A stretch of DNA of 64,000 bases, taken from NCBI GenBank assembly GCA_021818955.1, contig JAKASR010000008.1, positions 54,720 to 118,719 on the forward strand, read 5' to 3'. The position numbers and the translations under genes were made by a program. This document shows, piece by piece, positions 54,618 to 63,157 of this stretch (positions are counted from its first letter, which is position 1; each line of letters starts with the position of its first letter). The notes under the pieces are model-generated. The model was not told the DNA's origin, made no database searches, and worked only from the letters and a program-made list of their open reading frames with translations. The DNA comes from Acidobacteriota bacterium. Its GTDB lineage: Bacteria > Acidobacteriota > Terriglobia > Terriglobales > SCQP01.

Positions 54618-57365
54618 ATGGCGAAATACTTGTATTTTTTTGGCGGCGGCCGGGCCGAGGGCAACGGCAAGATGAAAGATGAGTTAGGCGGCAAAGGCGC
54701 CGGTCTGGCGGAAATGACCCATGCTGGACTCCCAGTCCCTCCGGGTTTCACCCTCTCGACCGAAGTCTGCCGGATGTGGATGCGATCCGGGCGGCAGACG
54801 CCGGCCGAGGTGGACGCGGAAATGCGGCAATACCTGGACCGGTTGGAGACCCTGCAAGGGCAAAAGCTGGGCGGGGGCGAGAATCCGCTGTTGGTCAGCG
54901 TGCGTAGCGGCGCAAAATTTTCCATGCCGGGGATGATGGATACCATCCTCAATCTCGGCCTGAACGATAAAAGCGTGGAGGCGCTGGCGCGGCGCAGCCA
55001 GAATCCCCGGTTTGCCTATGATTCCTACCGGCGGCTGATCCAGATGTTCGGAAACGTAGTGCTGGAAATCGAGAAAAAAGAATTCGATGCCGTCTTCGAG
55101 AGCAAGAAAAAGCAGCGCCGCGTCCACCTGGATACCGAACTCAAAGCGGAAGATCTGAAGCAAATTATCGCCGATTATAAAAAGCTGGTGAAAAAAGCCA
55201 CTGGACAGGAGTTTCCGCAAGACCCTTACCGCCAATTGCAGATGGCCCGCGACGCGGTGTTTCGCTCGTGGTTCAACGACCGCGCCTACCATTACCGGCG
55301 CATGAACAATATCTCCGACGACCTTGGTACCGCGGCTAATGTCCAAGCCATGGTGTTTGGCAACCTCGGCGAGACGAGCGGCACGGGCGTGGGTTTCACC
55401 CGCAATCCGGCCACCGGCGAGAAGGTGTTTTACGGCGAATTTCTGATGAACGCCCAGGGTGAAGATGTCGTGGCGGGCATACGCACGCCAGTCCACATAT
55501 CCGAACTGAAAAGGCTGATGCCGGCGGTCTACGACCAGCTGCGCGAAATCACCACGCGGCTGGAGCGGCATTATCGCGACGTGCAGGATTTCGAGTTCAC
55601 CATTCAGGAAGGCAAGTTGTACATGCTGCAGACGCGCAACGGCAAGCGCACTGGGCGGGCGGCGCTGCAGATCGCCATGGACATGACGGCCGAGGGCTTG
55701 ATCAGCAAAGAAGAGGCGATCTTCCGGGTGGAAGCGGGCCAGATTTATGAACTGTTATTTCCGCGCTTCGACCCCAAGGTGCTGAGCAAGGCGGAAGCGA
55801 TCGCCACGGGATTGCCGGCTTCGCCCGGCGCCGCCGTGGGCCAGGCGGTATTCACCGCCGCGGCGGCGGTGGAATGGACGGAAAAGAAAAAAGGCCCGGT
55901 GGTGCTGGTGCGAGGCGAGACCACGCCGGAAGACATCCACGGTATGGAAGTGGCGGCGGGGATTTTAACCTCGCGCGGCGGCATGACCAGCCATGCGGCC
56001 GTGGTGACGCGTGGCATGGGCAAATGCTGCATTGCCGGCGCCAGCGGCATTCAGGTGGACGAATCAGGCAAGCGGTTGGTGATTGGTAAGCGGGTGGTGA
56101 AGGAAGGCGACTGGCTGTCGCTGGACGGCTCGGCGGGCAAGGTCTATGTCGGACAACTGCCCACGGTGCCGGCGGATCCGAACGACCCCATGCTGCTGGA
56201 ATTCATGAGCTGGGCGGAGCCGTTCCGCAAGCTGCGGGTGCGGGCCAACGCCGATATTCCCCGCGATGCGCGCGCGGCGCGCAGCTTCGGCGCGGAAGGC
56301 ATCGGGTTATGCCGCACCGAGCACATGTTTTTCGGCGAGGGCAAGATCGAGCACATGCGGGCGATGATCCTGGCGGAAAACGAAAAAGAGCGCCGGGCGG
56401 CGCTAAAGCGGCTGCTGCCGCTGCAGCGCAAGGATTTCGCCGGCATTTTCGAAGCCATGGAAGGACTGCCGGTGACGATCCGCACGCTCGATCCGCCGCT
56501 GCATGAGTTTCTGCCGCCGCGCGAGCAGATCATGATCGACCTGGAACGGTTGGAGACGGCCAAAGGCGTCGCCAAGCGCAAACTTGCGGGCGAGGTGCGG
56601 AAAAAATACGCCGATTACAACATCCGCGACGCGGCGGGGCTAAAGCGGCTGCTGGCGCGGGTGCAGGACCTGCACGAGTTGAACCCGATGCTGGGTCTGC
56701 GCGGCTGCCGGCTGGGAATTCTGTATCCGGAAATCACGGAAATGCAGGCGCGGGCGATTTTTGAAGCGGCGGCCGCTCTGGCGAAGAAAGGCAAGCGCGT
56801 GCAGCCGGAGATCATGATTCCGCTGGTAGGCACGCCGAAGGAACTGGAGCTGCAAAAGGAAATCGTGGACCGGGTGGCGCGTGAGGTGCTGGGAGCAGCC
56901 GGTCTCCAACTCGAGTATCTGGTGGGCACCATGATCGAGTTGCCGCGGGCGGCGCTGGCGGCGGGAGAAATCGCCCGCCAGGCGCAATTTTTCAGTTTCG
57001 GCACCAACGACCTGACGCAGACCACATACGGCTTCTCGCGCGATGACATTGGCAAGATTCTGCCGGTGTACTTCAAGGAAGGCGTGCTCAAACAAGACCC
57101 GTTCGCCACGCTCGATCAGGAAGGCGTGGGCAAGCTGGTGAAGATGGGCACCGAGAGCGGGCGCCAGACGCGCCCCGAGCTGAAGGTTGGCGTTTGCGGC
57201 GAACACGGCGGCGATCCGGCCTCGGTGGAGTTTTTCCATCGCGCCGGGCTGAATTACGTCTCCTGCTCGCCTTATCGCGTGCTGACGGCGCGGCTGGCGG
57301 CGGCGCAAGCGGCGGCCGCCGAGGTGCTGCGGGAGAAAGCCGCCGAAGCGGGACGTACCCGCTAA
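54618..57365 (+). CDS. ppdK: Pyruvate, phosphate dikinase
   Basis: Interconverts pyruvate, ATP and phosphate with PEP, AMP and PPi. The 915-aa chain shows the ATP-grasp domain (GGKGAGLAEMTHAGLPVPPG), the phosphohistidine domain GGMTSHAAVVTRGMGKCC with His459, and the PEP/pyruvate barrel (LCRTEHMFF, FSFGTNDLTQTTYGFSRDD, GVCGEHGGDP with the active-site Cys). All match the PPDK family, and the length is normal. The start ATG 54618 has GAAAGGTG upstream. It forms an operon with rsmE 34 bp downstream. With PFOR at 37.6 kb it completes a PEP-pyruvate-acetyl-CoA link. Confidence 0.97.
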   Translation: MAKYLYFFGGGRAEGNGKMKDELGGKGAGLAEMTHAGLPVPPGFTLSTEVCRMWMRSGRQTPAEVDAEMRQYLDRLETLQGQKLGGGENPLLVSVRSGAKFSMPGMMDTILNLGLNDKSVEALARRSQNPRFAYDSYRRLIQMFGNVVLEIEKKEFDAVFESKKKQRRVHLDTELKAEDLKQIIADYKKLVKKATGQEFPQDPYRQLQMARDAVFRSWFNDRAYHYRRMNNISDDLGTAANVQAMVFGNLGETSGTGVGFTRNPATGEKVFYGEFLMNAQGEDVVAGIRTPVHISELKRLMPAVYDQLREITTRLERHYRDVQDFEFTIQEGKLYMLQTRNGKRTGRAALQIAMDMTAEGLISKEEAIFRVEAGQIYELLFPRFDPKVLSKAEAIATGLPASPGAAVGQAVFTAAAAVEWTEKKKGPVVLVRGETTPEDIHGMEVAAGILTSRGGMTSHAAVVTRGMGKCCIAGASGIQVDESGKRLVIGKRVVKEGDWLSLDGSAGKVYVGQLPTVPADPNDPMLLEFMSWAEPFRKLRVRANADIPRDARAARSFGAEGIGLCRTEHMFFGEGKIEHMRAMILAENEKERRAALKRLLPLQRKDFAGIFEAMEGLPVTIRTLDPPLHEFLPPREQIMIDLERLETAKGVAKRKLAGEVRKKYADYNIRDAAGLKRLLARVQDLHELNPMLGLRGCRLGILYPEITEMQARAIFEAAAALAKKGKRVQPEIMIPLVGTPKELELQKEIVDRVAREVLGAAGLQLEYLVGTMIELPRAALAAGEIARQAQFFSFGTNDLTQTTYGFSRDDIGKILPVYFKEGVLKQDPFATLDQEGVGKLVKMGTESGRQTRPELKVGVCGEHGGDPASVEFFHRAGLNYVSCSPYRVLTARLAAAQAAAAEVLREKAAEAGRTR

Positions 57366-57399
57366 ACACTCATGAGACGGGAACTGCCGGACCGCTAGT

Positions 57400-58191
57400 A
57401 TGCCGCCACGTTTTCAGGCCAGCGAGGTGCAGCCCCCGCGGGCATGGCTGCGTGGCGCGGTGGCCGTTCACCTGGGGCGCAGCTTGCGCGCCGTCCCCGG
57501 TGAAATCGTCGAGTTGACGTGGCAGGGCGCTGTGCATCGCGCCTCGATTCGGGCGGTGCGCCGCAGCGAAATCGAATTCGAGCTGCTGGCGTCACGCCCG
57601 GCGGCAGCGCCGCGTCTGCGCATCGAGCTGGCGCCGGCGGTCTTCCGTTTTCATCGCTGGGAATGGCTGCTGGAAAAGGCGGTGGAGTTGGGAGTCGAGC
57701 GGGTGCAGCCGATTCTAGCGCGGCGCACGGAACCCCATCTGGCGCGCGCCGCCGGAACGCGGCGCGAACGCTGGCAACGGCTGGCGCAGGCGGCAGCGGA
57801 ACAATCCCGGCGCGATTGCCTGCCGCAGGTCGCCTCGCCACTCGGTTTGCAGGCCTATATTCACAGCCTGGAGCCGGGAAATGAACAGGAAACGCGTTTA
57901 TGGCTGCGGGAGCCGGCAGGTGATGCGGCGGCGACGGCGAGCGCTCCGGTCCAGCCGTTGGGTCATTGGCTGCGGCGTCAGCCGGAAATCACAGCGCCAA
58001 AATTCGCTGAGTTCGCGGAGCATGATCCGCCCTGGATTCGCATTCTTTCCGGGCCGGAGGGCGGCTGGACGGCGGAAGAATGCGCCACGCTCGAAGCCGC
58101 CGGCTGGCTAGCGGTTTCACTCGGACCGACGGTGCTGCGGGCCGAAACGGCGCCGCTGGCCGCGCTGGCAGCGGTGGCAATCGCACGATAG
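57400..58191 (+). CDS. rsmE: 16S rRNA (uracil1498-N3)-methyltransferase
   Basis: SPOUT-class methyltransferase that modifies U1498 of 16S rRNA. The N-terminal PUA-like part (VHLGRSLRAVPGEIVELT) precedes the knotted domain, with KAVELGVERVQPILARRTE, ILSGPEGGWTAEEC and the knot motif LGPTVLRAETAPLAALA. These are strong RsmE signatures. The length of 263 aa is slightly above the usual 240-250. It follows ppdK closely. Confidence 0.95.
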   Translation: MPPRFQASEVQPPRAWLRGAVAVHLGRSLRAVPGEIVELTWQGAVHRASIRAVRRSEIEFELLASRPAAAPRLRIELAPAVFRFHRWEWLLEKAVELGVERVQPILARRTEPHLARAAGTRRERWQRLAQAAAEQSRRDCLPQVASPLGLQAYIHSLEPGNEQETRLWLREPAGDAAATASAPVQPLGHWLRRQPEITAPKFAEFAEHDPPWIRILSGPEGGWTAEECATLEAAGWLAVSLGPTVLRAETAPLAALAAVAIAR

Positions 58192-58256
58192 ACGCTAGAT
58201 CTACAGCAGCCCCGCCTGGTCCGCCCGTTACCGTTTTATAGAAGCCCAGAATAAAC

Positions 58257-58934
58257 TCAGCGGCTTCCGGGCGCAGCGGCTTGCGCTTTTTCGGCCACGA
58301 GCCGCTCTTCTTTATCCGCCGGGCTCATCCAGAGAAAGGCAAAGCCGGCGCAAGCTCCACCGAGAAATTCAGCCAACCAGTAAATCCAAAGCTGGGACCA
58401 GGTGGAGATTTTCAAAAATGAAATCCCCAAAGCCACGGCAGGATTGAAGGCTCCGCCGGATATATTGCCAACCGCAAACGCGCCCACCATGACGGTAAAG
58501 CCGATGGCCAGACCGTAAAACGAATTCCCCGCTGTTGCTTTGGATGTAGCGGAGCTAATAACGACGAGCACCAGAGCGAACGTGAATAGAAATTCCGCCA
58601 GCAAGGCCGGTCCGCGCACCAGGGTTATGGGAGATACGGCCACGCCGGCGCGCAGGTAATTCACTGTCAAAGCCGCCAGCAGGGCGCCTGCAAGCTGAAA
58701 TAACCAATACGGCAGGAGATCTTTGCTCGACAATTTGCCTCTCAGCCAGACCCCCAGCGATACTGCGGGATTATAATGCCCGCCTGAAATATGGCCGCCG
58801 GCGAAGACCATGATCATCAGCGCTGAGCCGATGGCCAGCGGCGGAATAACTCCGCTACCGCCGCCAATGACGGTTAAACCAACGGTAAGCACAAGAAAGA
58901 ATGTACCGATCAGTTCCATAACGTATTTGTTCAT
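58257..58934 (-). CDS. MIP-family aquaporin
   Basis: Water channel of 225 aa with six helices and two half-helices carrying the NPA boxes (GGHYNPAVSLG near residue 55, GGAFNPAVALG near 170). The arginine of the selectivity filter and spacing fit the aquaporin (AqpZ) side rather than glycerol facilitators, which have insertions. The ATG at 58934 has GAGGT eight bases upstream. Single gene convergent with rsmE. Confidence 0.93.
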   Translation of the reverse strand: MNKYVMELIGTFFLVLTVGLTVIGGGSGVIPPLAIGSALMIMVFAGGHISGGHYNPAVSLGVWLRGKLSSKDLLPYWLFQLAGALLAALTVNYLRAGVAVSPITLVRGPALLAEFLFTFALVLVVISSATSKATAGNSFYGLAIGFTVMVGAFAVGNISGGAFNPAVALGISFLKISTWSQLWIYWLAEFLGGACAGFAFLWMSPADKEERLVAEKAQAAAPGSR

Positions 58935-59107
58935 GGTTTACCTCGCTTTCTGATTCTGATATGGTCTCGCCCATGCGTTCCACTACGACAACATGAGCTT
59001 GCATCCACTCTCAATGCTTGTCAAACAATGTCTGATAAATTGAGCAGAAGCAAATTACTACCGCTAATGCTTTAGACAGCGCTTTAGGGGATCATTAGCG
59101 GAACAGC

Positions 59108-59341
59108 TTAGACTTGGGTGAGGTGTAGCGGCTCGCCAACATGGATGCCGCATTGGCGCAACACTCCGGCCAGGGTTTTTTCTGTAAGCCGCGTGGCGTC
59201 AATTTCAACCGTCAAACGATGCTGCTTTTCGTCGAGATCAATGCGGCGAATGCCATAGATCGAATACACATTGCCGAGGGCCTGCAGTTGCTCGGGCCGG
59301 GGCGCCTGCAACAACGGAAAAACGACATCGAGAGTGGTCAT
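59108..59341 (-). CDS. Small protein with ferredoxin-like (HMA-like) fold, unknown function
   Basis: A 77-aa protein. I start it at ATG 59341, where the family-like region begins; a longer frame would add 31 Arg-rich residues. VVFPLLQAPRPEQLQALGN is followed by a beta-alpha-beta pattern (YGIRRIDLDEKQHRLTVEID, then TLAGVLRQCGIHV) similar to heavy-metal-associated domains but without a CxxC metal site. Such metal-site-free HMA-like proteins are common in acidobacterial genomes. It is divergent from nuoI. Confidence 0.6.
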   Translation of the reverse strand: MTTLDVVFPLLQAPRPEQLQALGNVYSIYGIRRIDLDEKQHRLTVEIDATRLTEKTLAGVLRQCGIHVGEPLHLTQV

Positions 59342-59472
59342 AATCTCCAACCAGCGGAACCTTCGATTGTAAACCAGACGGGGGCGGCTGCCGGCCGATG
59401 AATCCAATTCTCCGGCGCATTTTCCCCGGCGCATTGAGGCTGCAAGCTTGCTATACTGTCGCTTTAATCGCC

Positions 59473-59964
59473 ATGGTTGAAACCAACGATCCCCGTGTGG
59501 AAACCGCGTCCGTTCCCGCTCCCACCGCCGACCCAGCCGCGGTGATCAAGGGATTGGGTGTTACGCTCAAAAATATGTTCCGGCCTCCGGTGACGGAATA
59601 TTATCCGGACGAGCCGGTGCATTTCGAGGAACGCTTCCGTGGGGTGCATGTCTTGCAACGCGACGAGAACGGGCTGGAGAAGTGTGTAGCCTGTTTCCTG
59701 TGCGCCGCCGCCTGCCCGAGCAATTGCATCTATATCGAAGCCGCGGAAAACACCGCCGAGCTGCGCATCAGCGCCGGCGATCGCTTCGCTCAAACCTACA
59801 ATATCGATTACAATCGCTGCATCTTTTGCGGCTATTGCGTGGAAGCTTGCCCTACCGATGCGATCACTCACGGCCACGGCTTCGAACTGGCCACCTACGA
59901 TGTCGGCAATATGGTGTACCGCAAAGAGCAGTTACTGGCGCCGGTGCCGGCGAGCGAAACTTAA
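59473..59964 (+). CDS. nuoI: NADH-quinone oxidoreductase subunit I
   Basis: Ferredoxin-like subunit of complex I carrying clusters N6a and N6b. Cys71/74/77/81 (CVACFLCAAAC) and Cys116/119/122/126 (CIFCGYCVEAC) hold the two [4Fe-4S] clusters. FELATYDVGNMVYRKEQLL at the C-terminus is specific for NuoI. The ATG 59473 fits the 163-aa family length; an upstream ATG at 59398 would add 25 residues. It stands alone, with no nuoH or nuoJ next to it, so the rest of the nuo operon is elsewhere. Confidence 0.94.
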   Translation: MVETNDPRVETASVPAPTADPAAVIKGLGVTLKNMFRPPVTEYYPDEPVHFEERFRGVHVLQRDENGLEKCVACFLCAAACPSNCIYIEAAENTAELRISAGDRFAQTYNIDYNRCIFCGYCVEACPTDAITHGHGFELATYDVGNMVYRKEQLLAPVPASET

Positions 59965-60191
59965 AAGTCAATACCGAGATCTGCCAGCTAGCAGCGGAAG
60001 GTGACGCTTTTCATTTTCAATCTGTAAGCCAACGCGTTTAAGCTGTCACGCTAAATCAAAATTGGGCGCTACGGGAATCGGCAACATTCAGCCTAGATCG
60101 TCTTGCCGGGTGATGAACTGTACTTGCCAAACTCGAAGTTCATCGAGCATGCGCCCGGTATATTCCGGTGAGGTTTTTAGCGCCGCTACGG

Positions 60192-61628
60192 TTAACGCCG
60201 TTTTTCCGGCTTGGGGACGCGCGGCTCGGTCATTGCGCGGGCGTCGAGGATACGGCTCAGTTCGGCCGGCGACAGCAGGTTTTTCTCCCGCGCCAAATCG
60301 ACTAATGAGCGGTTGGTGGCCAGTGCTTCTTTGACTAGTTCGGCGGCACGGGCATAGCCGATATAGGGATTCAGAGCAGTGGCTTGGGCTAGGGTCGCGC
60401 CGGCGTAGAAGCGGCAGCGTTCGGGATTAGCTTTGAGCCCTCGCACGCAGCGCTCGGTAAAGACCGCCAGCATATTGCGAAGAATGCCGGCGGCATGGAG
60501 TACGGCATGCGCCATGGCGGGCATCATTACATTCAGTTCGAGTTGGCCCGCCTGCACCGCCAGAGCGACGCTAATGTCGTTCCCCACGGCCTGGAAAGAG
60601 ACCATAGCGGCCAATTCGGGCATGACGGGATTCACTTTGCCCGGCATGATGGAGGAACCAGGCTGCAAAGCCGGGAGCTGCAGTTCATTCAAGCCGGTCA
60701 TGGGACCGCTGGAGAGCAGCCGCAGGTCGTTGCTGATGCGAATCACTTCCAGCGCCAGATTGCGCAATGCCGAAGAAGCCACCGCCATCGGCAATTGGCT
60801 TTGCATGGCGAAGCGCATATCGGCAGCAGGACGCCAGTTATGGCTCGTGCGCCCGGAAAGCAAGCGCAGCGCCAGAACGCGATAGCGGGGATGAGTATTC
60901 AAGCCGGTGCCGACGGCGCTGCCGCCAAGCCCTAGTTCGAGCAGGCCGGCGGCGGCGTGTTCCAGCTCGCCGGCGCAACGCTCAAATGCCAGGGCATAAG
61001 CGGCAAATTCCTGGCCCAGGCGAATGGGAACGGCATCTTGCATATGGGTGCGGCCGGACTTAAGCACGCCATCAAACTCTTTCCCTTTGGCGGCGAACGC
61101 CTGTCCACAGGCGCGGACTTGCGGCACCAGGCGATCGAACTCCAGCCGGGCGGCGATCCGCATCGCGGTGGGGAAGGTGTCGTTGGTGGATTGGCCGAAG
61201 TTGACGTGATCGTTCGGATGTACCGGCTTATACTCCCCCAGCCGGCCGCCCAGAATCTGATTGGCGCGGTTGGCGAGCACCTCGTTAACGTTCATGTGGA
61301 ATGAGACGCCGGCGCCGGCTTGATAGACATCCACAACAAACTGGGGGTCCCAGCGATGGGCGGCAACTTCCAACGCCGCCTTTTGAATGGCGCGCGCCAG
61401 CCGGCGAGGCACCATCCCGAGTTCCTCGTTCGCCCGTGCCGAAGCCCATTTCTGCAATCCATATGCTTCAATCAGCGCAGCGGAAGCGCGTTGGCCGCTG
61501 ATGGGATAGTTTTCCACCGCGCGCTGGGTTTGGACTCCGTAATAAGCGTCCCGGGGAACCGGATGCATCCCCAGCGAATCTTTTTCCTGGCGCATGGGGG
61601 AGGATAATTTCGGCGCGGCGGAAGGCAT
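60192..61628 (-). CDS. Aspartase/fumarase-superfamily lyase, most like aspartate ammonia-lyase
   Basis: Lyase of 478 aa that forms fumarate from aspartate or malate. The superfamily signature GSSIMPGKVNP, the SGRTHMQDAVP region and NDHVNFGQSTNDTFPTAMRI are complete. DAYYGVQTQRAVENYPISG, QLELNVMMP and the -NPVMPE- extension of the signature are aspartase-like, whereas LGGSAVGTGLNTHP and ALNPYIGYARAAE are shared with class II fumarases. I prefer aspartase but cannot exclude fumarase. The start ATG 61628 has GGAG seven bases upstream; a longer frame adds 40 residues without family support. Single gene divergent from the A-type carrier. Confidence 0.82.
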   Translation of the reverse strand: MPSAAPKLSSPMRQEKDSLGMHPVPRDAYYGVQTQRAVENYPISGQRASAALIEAYGLQKWASARANEELGMVPRRLARAIQKAALEVAAHRWDPQFVVDVYQAGAGVSFHMNVNEVLANRANQILGGRLGEYKPVHPNDHVNFGQSTNDTFPTAMRIAARLEFDRLVPQVRACGQAFAAKGKEFDGVLKSGRTHMQDAVPIRLGQEFAAYALAFERCAGELEHAAAGLLELGLGGSAVGTGLNTHPRYRVLALRLLSGRTSHNWRPAADMRFAMQSQLPMAVASSALRNLALEVIRISNDLRLLSSGPMTGLNELQLPALQPGSSIMPGKVNPVMPELAAMVSFQAVGNDISVALAVQAGQLELNVMMPAMAHAVLHAAGILRNMLAVFTERCVRGLKANPERCRFYAGATLAQATALNPYIGYARAAELVKEALATNRSLVDLAREKNLLSPAELSRILDARAMTEPRVPKPEKRR

Positions 61629-61783
61629 AAACAATCTCCAGAGATGGTTCAGTTGTGCCCACTCAACGCGAGCACCTTGTAGTGTAGCGCCGCGATGTAG
61701 CGGCCGTGGTCTGGGGCGGCGCCAGCTGATGGTTGTCAATCTCCCCATGACTCGGTTAAGCTTAAAAAGAGGTGGACGATTCC

Positions 61784-62107
61784 ATGATTACGCTTACGCC
61801 GAAGGCCGTCGAAAAAGTGAAGGAAATCATGTCGCAGCAACAGCCCGCGCCGGAAGGCTTGCGCATTGCCGTGATGGGCGGCGGCTGTTCGGGCTTCAGC
61901 TATTCGATGGCTTTCGACAATGCCAACACGGGCACCGACAAAACCTATGAGTATGACGGGCTGAAGGTTTTTGTCGATCCGATGAGTCTGATGTATCTGG
62001 AGGGCGCGGAAGTGGATTTCGTCGAAGCCCTGGAAGGCTCCGGGTTCAAGTTCAACAACCCCAACGTGAAGCACACCTGTGGCTGTGGCTCCTCATTCGA
62101 AGCCTAG
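61784..62107 (+). CDS. erpA: A-type iron-sulfur carrier (ErpA/IscA/HesB family)
   Basis: Carrier that inserts Fe-S clusters into target proteins. The 107-aa protein has the three essential cysteines: Cys35 in GGGCSGFSY and Cys99/Cys101 in CGCGSSF. Length and the LTPKAVEKVKEIM start are typical. ATG 61784 has AGAGGTGG nine bases upstream; a GTG at 61772 is less likely. Fe-S enzymes are numerous in this window. A bidirectional terminator follows. The choice of ErpA over IscA is not certain. Confidence 0.9.
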   Translation: MITLTPKAVEKVKEIMSQQQPAPEGLRIAVMGGGCSGFSYSMAFDNANTGTDKTYEYDGLKVFVDPMSLMYLEGAEVDFVEALEGSGFKFNNPNVKHTCGCGSSFEA

Positions 62108-62173
62108 GCAAGGCGACACTCTGCGCAAGCTCTGATTTCCGGAAAGAGTCCGGAACTGGAGCGCTTAAAAATT

Positions 62174-62208
62174 AAACGGCACGGTGTAAACCGTGCTGTT
62201 TTCCTTTT
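62174..62208. terminator. Bidirectional rho-independent terminator
   Basis: AAACGGCACGG pairs with CCGTGCTGTTT around a 6-base loop, with one G-T pair, and is followed by a T-run (TTTTCCTTTT). On the minus strand it is also followed by T-rich sequence, so it should serve both the carrier gene and the convergent TPR gene. Confidence 0.85.
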
Positions 62209-62236
62209 AGGAGAGCAATTCATACTTTGGTTCATC

Positions 62237-63028
62237 TCAATGACGTATGGAGGCGAAGCGCTGAACCACGTCGATCTTTTTTAAAATTTGCTTGATTTGC
62301 GCCTTTTCCGGCGCGTCGGGGCGCATGTGCAGATATTTGAGATATTCCCGCCGCGCCTGGGCATATTGGCCCAACTTGATGTAAACATTGCCCAAAACCA
62401 CGTGGGTGATCAGCGCATGTCGCGGGTCGAGGTTCAGGGCAAGCTTAAAATTGGTGCCGGCGCGACGGTAATGTCCGGTGGAGTAATTGACGCGTCCCAA
62501 CTCGTAGTATGCCTGCCAGGGAAGGGTGCGGCTGGCGGTAGCCCGATGCAGGTAGAGCGTAGCCATTGCAAAATTATGCAGATGGCGATAGACATCGCCT
62601 ATGGCGGTGAGGGCCATGCCGCTGCTATCGGGACCGAGACGGGCAGCGGTTTGAAGGTTTTGCAGCGCCTGAGGGTAGAGCTGCGAGCGCAAGAAAACCA
62701 CGCCGCGGGTGAAATAGGGCGCGGCCCAATACGGAGCGATGTGGATGGCCTCGGACAGCAATCGGAGGCCGCGGTTGCGGTGGTTTTTCTTCAGTGCTTT
62801 CAGCGCCTGACTTAATATTTTCTTGGCCTTTTTCGGCGCCTGCAAATTCTGCACCGAAACGGCGTAGTTTTGTTGCGCCGGCGCCGGCGGCGGCGCAGCG
62901 GCCAGGCCAGCCCAACTTATTCCCAGCGTCAGTAGAGAAATCGCGAGGCCGCGCGAAAATTCATCGAGGCTCGCTCGCCGCTGTTCTGGATTTTGGACAG
63001 CTTGAATACAGGCTTTCTCCCCGGCCAT
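62237..63028 (-). CDS. Exported or anchored TPR protein
   Basis: Protein of 263 aa with a hydrophobic N-terminal helix (LAISLLTLGISWAGLAAAP, residues 28-46) preceded by a charged 27-residue head, so probably an uncleaved anchor or a signal with an overlong start. From about residue 70 it is a chain of five to six TPR units (AEAIHIAPYW-like helices: LLSEAIHIAPYWAAPYF, YPQALQNLQTAARLGPDSSG, VYRHLHNFAMATLYLHRATA, ALNLDPRHALITHVVLGNVY, YAQARREYLKYLHMRPDA). Role: scaffolding in the envelope; no partner is indicated. Confidence 0.78.
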   Translation of the reverse strand: MAGEKACIQAVQNPEQRRASLDEFSRGLAISLLTLGISWAGLAAAPPPAPAQQNYAVSVQNLQAPKKAKKILSQALKALKKNHRNRGLRLLSEAIHIAPYWAAPYFTRGVVFLRSQLYPQALQNLQTAARLGPDSSGMALTAIGDVYRHLHNFAMATLYLHRATASRTLPWQAYYELGRVNYSTGHYRRAGTNFKLALNLDPRHALITHVVLGNVYIKLGQYAQARREYLKYLHMRPDAPEKAQIKQILKKIDVVQRFASIRH

Positions 63029-63157
63029 GGCAGTAATCCCCCCGACTTATCGTTAGCTGAATGACCTAATCCGGCTGGTGGCATTTCCGCAGGCAAAGCC
63101 CAAGCGGAATGCGTTAGTAATTAGGATGCGAAATATGAGAGTTGCCGAATCGTGAAA

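Noticed and set aside
60062..60191. Short open stretch beyond the aspartase stop in another frame (minus strand), reading SPEYTGRMLDELRVWQVQF
   Set aside because: Protein-like in composition but only about 35 codons, without its own start or recognisable family; could be a gene remnant, not supportable.
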